This document shows, in pieces, positions 14,771-18,733 of a stretch of 18,733 nt of DNA. Position numbers and translations under genes: made by a program. Location: positions 1-18,733 of the forward strand of contig JBHJOI010000140.1 of NCBI GenBank assembly GCA_050329935.1. The letters run 5' to 3'. The DNA comes from CAYSFW01 sp050329935 (lineage in GTDB: Bacteria > Pseudomonadota > Gammaproteobacteria > UWMA-0217). A model generated the notes under the pieces. That model did no database searches. It was given only the letters and a program-made list of their open reading frames with translations, and was not told where the DNA came from. How positions within the stretch are numbered: position 1 is the stretch's first letter; the number at the start of each line of letters is the position of its first letter.

Positions 14771-14826
14771 GGGGTTGAAACTCCGACCAACGAAACGGAT
14801 GTGAACGGCGCGTTTAATCTATCGAA

Positions 14827-15027
14827 CTACGGTTTCTCGGACAAGTCCTTGCGTTTGGATTTCGGACGGTATTCGGGAATTCGAGGATCGTCGTCGTCCA
14901 TCAGAATGCGATGACCGGGGCCTTCGAGGTCATCGTATTGCCCGCTTTTGACCGTATACACAAAAAAGGCGATCGCAACGCCAGCGAGAACGACTGCCAG
15001 CGGGATCAGTAGATACAACACTTCCAT
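14827..15027 (-). CDS. ccoS: cbb3-type cytochrome oxidase assembly protein CcoS
   Basis: A 66-residue single-pass membrane protein needed for cofactor insertion into cbb3 oxidases. It has a hydrophobic helix at about residues 3-24 (LYLLIPLAVVLAGVAIAFFVY), then SGQYDDLEGPGHRILMDDDD, the typical CcoS motif, in which the 'GQYDDLEGPGHRIL' part is highly diagnostic. The tail is charged and hydrophilic. I chose ATG at 15027, with AGGTGA 9 bases upstream, over a TTG three codons earlier. In most cco clusters ccoS follows ccoI; here the gene before it is the CcoH-like gene, 138 bases upstream. Confidence 0.93.
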   Translation of the reverse strand: MEVLYLLIPLAVVLAGVAIAFFVYTVKSGQYDDLEGPGHRILMDDDDPRIPEYRPKSKRKDLSEKP

Positions 15028-15087
15028 AAAAATCAATCACCTGTCGTCAATGAGCCGGAAATGCTCCTCGTCGCGAATCAATACTCT

Positions 15088-15103
15088 GCACACCGGCGTG
15101 TGC
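15088..15103. other. Intra-operon hairpin between ccoH and ccoS
   Basis: GCACAC pairs with GTGTGC across a 4-base CGGC loop, in the 138-base gap where ccoI would be expected. There is no T-run in either direction. It may stabilise or process the operon mRNA; the surrounding gap holds no reading frame I can support. Confidence 0.35.
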
Positions 15104-15165
15104 CTAATACCCTTGCCACCTCCATCTGCGAAACTTCGGTGAAGTCCACGAGCGCGGACAACCGA

Positions 15166-15990
15166 CTAGGTTTCTGCCTCAAGCGTCGTCGCGGCGCGCA
15201 GCTCATGCCAATCGTCACCACGCTCCACCAGTAACACCAGCGTCCAGCGTCCGGGCCGCGGCAAGACCACTTCAACTTCATAGACACCCGCGCTTCGCTC
15301 ATGCATCTCGAACTCATGATCAAGCCGATGATCGGACGGACGCAAGAAGTATCCGCGCGGTACGGCACCTCCGATCGGTGCGCCGTCCGCGTCCACGACC
15401 TCGATTCGGAAGGTCGCGGATCGGCCTGCGCGCGCTTCCCCTATCCAACCTTTGCGAACACGCCAACCGCGCTGCTCCTGCGCTTCGCGACCAGCCAGAT
15501 ATGCATTGAATAGGGACTCCTTTTTGTGGTAATCGTGAAATACCGTACCCGGAAAAATTGATGAAACCTTCTCGTTCGACGCCACCTCCGGCAGAAGCCG
15601 GCTGGCCAATGAACCAGACAGCCCGCGCTCGGCCAGCGTCAAGATGATTGCGTCGACCGTCGCGATGACTAAAAAAAATCCTACCAGCGTCGCCGGCCCC
15701 CAATGGAACCAGCGTCTGCCGATCGGCTGCGACCGCGTTCCATTTTGCTCACTCGGCGCAGTTATGATTGCCAAGACATACGGCACGGTCACAAAGAACG
15801 CGAGGTGGATAGCGAGATAGTCCAATCCCCGCCAGTGGAGCACGCCCCACGGCAAGTAAATCAATAGCGCCGTCGCGCCAACGATCAGGGCGATCTGTTT
15901 TCCGGGCCACGCCAACCAGCGATAAAGCAAGACGAACGCAATAATCTCAAGCGCTACCCCGCCACCCAATATAAATACCAAATCAATCAT
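15166..15990 (-). CDS. Enlarged CcoH/FixH family protein with extra N-terminal helices
   Basis: A 274-residue protein whose second half is FixH/CcoH-like, an assembly factor for cbb3 oxidase. The transmembrane helix (98-118) is preceded by RRWFHWGPA and followed by a periplasmic domain with FPGTVFHDYHKKE (146-158), matching the conserved 'V-x-x-x-Y-K-K' part of FixH, and beta-rich segments to the end. The first 90 residues hold three more hydrophobic segments (about 4-23, 33-50, 60-78) that ordinary FixH proteins of 150-170 residues lack, so four helices are predicted in all. ATG at 15990 has GAGGA 7 bases upstream; a start 19 codons earlier is less likely. It lies between ccoG and ccoS, the usual place for ccoH. 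Confidence 0.85.
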   Translation of the reverse strand: MIDLVFILGGGVALEIIAFVLLYRWLAWPGKQIALIVGATALLIYLPWGVLHWRGLDYLAIHLAFFVTVPYVLAIITAPSEQNGTRSQPIGRRWFHWGPATLVGFFLVIATVDAIILTLAERGLSGSLASRLLPEVASNEKVSSIFPGTVFHDYHKKESLFNAYLAGREAQEQRGWRVRKGWIGEARAGRSATFRIEVVDADGAPIGGAVPRGYFLRPSDHRLDHEFEMHERSAGVYEVEVVLPRPGRWTLVLLVERGDDWHELRAATTLEAET

Positions 15991-16058
15991 CCTAGCATCC
16001 TCGATGGGTCGTGTCGGCGCGTACCAACTCGGAAGGTGAAGCCACACCCAAGCAGAAA

Positions 16059-16068
16059 CACACGTGTG
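16059..16068. other. Perfect palindrome between ccoG and ccoH
   Basis: CACACGTGTG lies in the 131-base gap between ccoG and the ccoH-like gene. Its arms resemble those of the hairpin at 15088-15103 (CACAC/GTGTG), so similar short stems flank the ccoH-like gene on both sides. The function is unknown, and the gap shows no other gene. Confidence 0.35.
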
Positions 16069-16121
16069 AACGCCATGTTACGCTTAATGAAGCGCGATCA
16101 ACCGAGGATTCCAGGATCATA

Positions 16122-17522
16122 TCAAGGGGTATAAAACCGCGCCGGGATGTCGGCGATGATGGCACCTGTCGCCAGATCGCGAACCAGGAATCCGAAATCC
16201 GTCACCTTGCTCAACGACTTCGCGTTCAGCGGACGTTTGACTTTTACCAGGATCTGAACCTGATGTTCAGCTCGCAGTTCCACTTGATCGAACCGCCCTG
16301 TGTCGATCGCCGCGCCATCGAGACCACGCAACCCGACTGCGACGGTGAGCGGGGCCTGATCGAGGTTGGCGAGTTTGATGTCATAGCTATTCTGGATACT
16401 GCCATCCGACAAGGTTACGAACAACGGCTGGCGAACCTGCGAGATCGCGGTTTCGAATGTCGAATTCGTGAACACGCTATACAACAAGATGCCCGTGATC
16501 AGTATGAGCGCAGCCCCATAGCCAAGGTTCTTGAGCTTGAAATAGTTGACCTTGCCACCCTGGTCCTCGGTATCCGACCGAAATCGAATCAGTCGGCGCG
16601 GCCAATCCATGCTTTCCATGATGGTGTCACACGCGTCGATACAGAGCCCGCAGTGGATACACTCGACCTGCAAACCGTTGCGAATGTCGATGCCGGTCGG
16701 GCAGACCTGGACGCAATAGCCGCAGTCAATGCAGTCGCCGACACCCGCCGCGTGGCGAACCTCCCGATTCTTCAACTCCTTACTGATTTTGGACCGGCCT
16801 GCCGCGCCCTCTCCACGCACGCGATCGTAGGCAACCAGCTTGGTATCGCGATCGAACATCGCGCTCTGGAATCGCGCATAGGGGCACATGTGCGTGCAAA
16901 CCTGCTCCCGTGCGAAACCCGCCATGGTATAGGTCGAAATAGTCAAAATCAGCGTCGTGACGTACATCGGCATAGGCGCGGTACCCGTCACGAAGCGAGT
17001 CAGCAAGTCGCCCGCGGGTCCCCAATAGAGCGTGAACGTCAACGCGGTCCAGAACGCGATCAACAACCAAAGTAGATGGGTCAAACCTTTCTTGCGCAGT
17101 TTCGCCAGATCCCATGGCCGCTGGTCGAGCCGAATCCGGGCCGGGCGCTCGCCCTGCACCCAGTGTTCTATCTGCATGAACATGTCCGTCCAAAGCGTCT
17201 GGAAGCAGAAATATCCGCAGAAGATCCGGCCAGCGATGCCAGTAACGAAAAACAGCAGAAGTGCCGCGATCATCAGGAAACCGCCCAACCAAAAGATTTG
17301 CTGCGGATGCACCACCAAGTCGAACAGGTAGTATTTCCGCCCGACTATATCGAACAAAATCGCTTGATTGGGTCCAGCGGCACGACTCCAGGGGAGCCAG
17401 GGCAGGCCATAATAGGTGACGTACGCGATGGCAAGAATCGCGTATTTGATGGTTCTGAACCGCCCCGAAACCGAACGCGGATAGCACTTGGATCTGACCG
17501 CTTGTGTCGCGTTATCCGTCAT
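16122..17522 (-). CDS. ccoG: cbb3 oxidase accessory protein CcoG (RdxA/FixG), iron-sulfur
   Basis: A 466-residue membrane iron-sulfur protein implicated in copper reduction during cbb3 assembly. Hydrophobic segments occur near residues 26-45, 75-98, 148-167, 187-205 and 336-352. FCGYFCFQTLWTD (101-113) and CTHMCPYARFQSAMFD (209-224) are the membrane-side cysteine motifs. Two 4Fe-4S clusters are encoded by C264-C267-C270-C274 and C288-C291-C294-C298 (DCIDCGYCVQVCP and ECIHCGLCIDAC). The C-terminal 100 residues form the beta-rich FixG domain. In the first motif Phe replaces the Pro common in other CcoG proteins. The start is ATG at 17522, 63 bases downstream of the ccoP stop; no strong ribosome binding site is visible. 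Confidence 0.95.
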   Translation of the reverse strand: MTDNATQAVRSKCYPRSVSGRFRTIKYAILAIAYVTYYGLPWLPWSRAAGPNQAILFDIVGRKYYLFDLVVHPQQIFWLGGFLMIAALLLFFVTGIAGRIFCGYFCFQTLWTDMFMQIEHWVQGERPARIRLDQRPWDLAKLRKKGLTHLLWLLIAFWTALTFTLYWGPAGDLLTRFVTGTAPMPMYVTTLILTISTYTMAGFAREQVCTHMCPYARFQSAMFDRDTKLVAYDRVRGEGAAGRSKISKELKNREVRHAAGVGDCIDCGYCVQVCPTGIDIRNGLQVECIHCGLCIDACDTIMESMDWPRRLIRFRSDTEDQGGKVNYFKLKNLGYGAALILITGILLYSVFTNSTFETAISQVRQPLFVTLSDGSIQNSYDIKLANLDQAPLTVAVGLRGLDGAAIDTGRFDQVELRAEHQVQILVKVKRPLNAKSLSKVTDFGFLVRDLATGAIIADIPARFYTP

Positions 17523-17585
17523 ATTGGGCGTGTCGTCACGGGTATTGGGTTCGACCCGCGCGCCTCGGCTTCAATTAAGACGAGA

Positions 17586-18518
17586 CTAGCCGCCACCACC
17601 CAACTGATGTACGTAAACGGTCAGCAGCTTGATTTGTTCTGGTGACAGGCGATCCTTCATGCCGGGCATTTTGCGCTGCACGCCGTCGCTGATCACGCGC
17701 TTGACGGCACCGAGTTTCGCTTCGTAGGACTCGGCGCCGGGCACGTCGACGATCGTCCAGACCGCGTCGGTCAGGTTCGCCGCTCCCTGGGACTTCAGAC
17801 CCGTGCCCGCCGGTGTATGGCAGTAATAGCAACCACCGACCTCTCCCTGAAAGATTTCGCGACCGCTTTCGATCGCGACGGATTCGCCACCCTCGATTCC
17901 GCTCAGGCTCAACACATACTGCGCGACTGCATCCAGCTGCACAGCGTCGAACACACCGCTGTAGGCTGGCATGAACCCGAGCCGTCCTTGCACCAAGGTT
18001 TCGTGAATCTCATCAATGCTGCCACCCCAGAGCCAGTCATCGTCGACGAGGCTCGGGAACAAGCCGACCACCCCATTTGCGCCCGCGCCATGGCAACCGG
18101 CGCAGTTATCCGCGAACATGACTTTGGCGCTGGATCGTACGAAACCCATCATCTCCGGGTCGGACAATATGGCTTCATACGGCGTCGCCGCGACTTTGCT
18201 CATATACTCGCGATGACGCACCGCTTCGTCACCGCGCTGCATATCGGCAATCAGCAACGAGCGAGTGTTCCAGTGGGTAGTGACCTCGTCGCCTGCGCGG
18301 TTGGTAAAGGTAATGGTATTGAACATCCCCGTCGTGAAACCCTTACCCCACGGAAACGCGGGGTAGAGCAGCCAGTAGATCAGCACAAATACGACCGAAG
18401 CATAAAACGCCCAGACCCACCAGTTGGGCAGCGGATTGTTGTATTCCTGAATGTCGCCATCCCACGCGTGACCAGTGGTTTGGACCGATTGCTTACGTGG
18501 ACGTTCGGCTTGATTCAT
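17586..18518 (-). CDS. ccoP: Cytochrome c oxidase cbb3-type subunit III (CcoP)
   Basis: A 310-residue membrane-bound dihaem cytochrome c that passes electrons to the oxidase core. The N-terminal part has HAWDGDIQEYNNPLPNWWVW (17-36), typical of CcoP, followed by one membrane helix (about 33-52). Two haem c sites are present: CAGCH at 139-143, with axial Met in MPAY (M183), and CYYCH at 230-234, with axial Met in KMPGM (M284 or M287). An insertion between the helix and the first haem domain (FNTITFTNRAGDEVTTHW) gives it slightly more length than many CcoP. The start overlaps the ccoQ stop by four bases (ATGA), showing translational coupling. Confidence 0.96.
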   Translation of the reverse strand: MNQAERPRKQSVQTTGHAWDGDIQEYNNPLPNWWVWAFYASVVFVLIYWLLYPAFPWGKGFTTGMFNTITFTNRAGDEVTTHWNTRSLLIADMQRGDEAVRHREYMSKVAATPYEAILSDPEMMGFVRSSAKVMFADNCAGCHGAGANGVVGLFPSLVDDDWLWGGSIDEIHETLVQGRLGFMPAYSGVFDAVQLDAVAQYVLSLSGIEGGESVAIESGREIFQGEVGGCYYCHTPAGTGLKSQGAANLTDAVWTIVDVPGAESYEAKLGAVKRVISDGVQRKMPGMKDRLSPEQIKLLTVYVHQLGGGG

Positions 18519-18718
18519 TTATCCTTACCTTGTGCTTGCTCCGGCTCGGACGGCTCGTCCTGAAACGGCATGTACTTGTACGACTCAAGGCGCTCGCCGC
18601 GCTGACGATTTGTGAAAACGTACAGCAGGATACCGACGAACAGGGTGAAGAAGATCAGCAACGCGACGATCTTGCTATTTGCAAGCTGGGTAATCCAGAT
18701 CCAGGCGTCGCCGATCAT
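18515..18718 (-). CDS. ccoQ: cbb3 oxidase subunit IV (CcoQ)
   Basis: A 67-residue single-helix subunit that stabilises the cbb3 oxidase. The hydrophobic helix (about 17-35, IVALLIFFTLFVGILLYVF) is followed by a hydrophilic, charged tail. GGAG lies 6 bases before the ATG at 18718. Position directly upstream of ccoP agrees with the standard order ccoN-ccoO-ccoQ-ccoP. The last 15 bases of the window (18719-18733) contain no stop codon in the frame ending in a TGA that overlaps this ATG, so ccoO probably ends there, but that cannot be shown. Confidence 0.93.
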   Translation of the reverse strand: MIGDAWIWITQLANSKIVALLIFFTLFVGILLYVFTNRQRGERLESYKYMPFQDEPSEPEQAQGKDK

Positions 18719-18733
18719 CTCGATCTCCGGGCG

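Noticed and set aside
15078..15368. Possible ccoI remnant or small gene between ccoH and ccoS
   Set aside because: The frame mostly overlaps the ccoH-like gene, and its translation shows no P-type ATPase motif (no DKTGT or CPC).
15991..16047. Upstream start adding 19 residues to the ccoH-like protein
   Set aside because: ATG at 15990 has a good GAGGA ribosome binding site, and the hydrophobic N-terminus starts cleanly there.

Overview
The window looks like chromosomal DNA from a moderately GC-rich gammaproteobacterium. The evidence is the close match of the folB, cca and yciB products to their enterobacterial or pseudomonad counterparts, the gammaproteobacterial-style cytochrome cbb3 genes, and a C-terminal anchor of the GlyGly-CTERM type. 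I would guess a Chromatiales- or Xanthomonadales-related lineage, but the window alone does not settle this. I see no rRNA, tRNA, CRISPR array, transposase or phage gene.

Layout. 1-155 (minus) is the 5' end of a 6-phosphogluconate dehydrogenase-like gene. 156-564 is non-coding and holds a large nested palindromic element. 565-7592 is a housekeeping block: an NDUFA9-like atypical SDR, a zinc metallopeptidase lipoprotein, the septation membrane protein yciB, tRNA nucleotidyltransferase cca, an NDUFAF7-like methyltransferase, a pteridine reductase-like SDR, folK and folB. Genes alternate in strand and are tightly packed; two convergent pairs overlap at their 3' ends. 7929-11746 holds a DUF2189 membrane protein, an alkaline-phosphatase-superfamily phosphodiesterase and an orphan polysaccharide flippase. 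11747-12679 is gene-poor, with one small two-helix membrane protein and a second copy of the palindromic element. 12680-14452 (minus) encodes a secreted or anchored protein of seven delta-60 repeats. 14678-18718 (minus) is a cytochrome cbb3 oxidase operon running right to left: ccoQ, ccoP, ccoG, an enlarged ccoH/fixH, ccoS and a candidate 30-residue single-helix protein. The catalytic genes ccoN and ccoO presumably lie just beyond the right edge.

How genes work together. folB and folK are consecutive steps of the folate pathway, and the pteridine reductase-like SDR converges on them, so 5957-7592 is a pterin/folate neighbourhood. CcoQ/P are oxidase subunits, CcoG/H/S are assembly factors, and the copper ATPase CcoI usually found between ccoH and ccoS is absent here.

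The most interesting signals are: the unannotated 30-residue ORF at the end of the cbb3 operon; the CcoH protein with about 90 extra membrane-spanning N-terminal residues; the two copies of a structured palindromic element; the delta-60 protein with a sorting-type C-terminus; and two housekeeping genes (yciB, cca) whose promoter-like hexamers sit at the same distance from the start codon, suggesting leaderless mRNAs. I do not see a clearly new multi-gene system.
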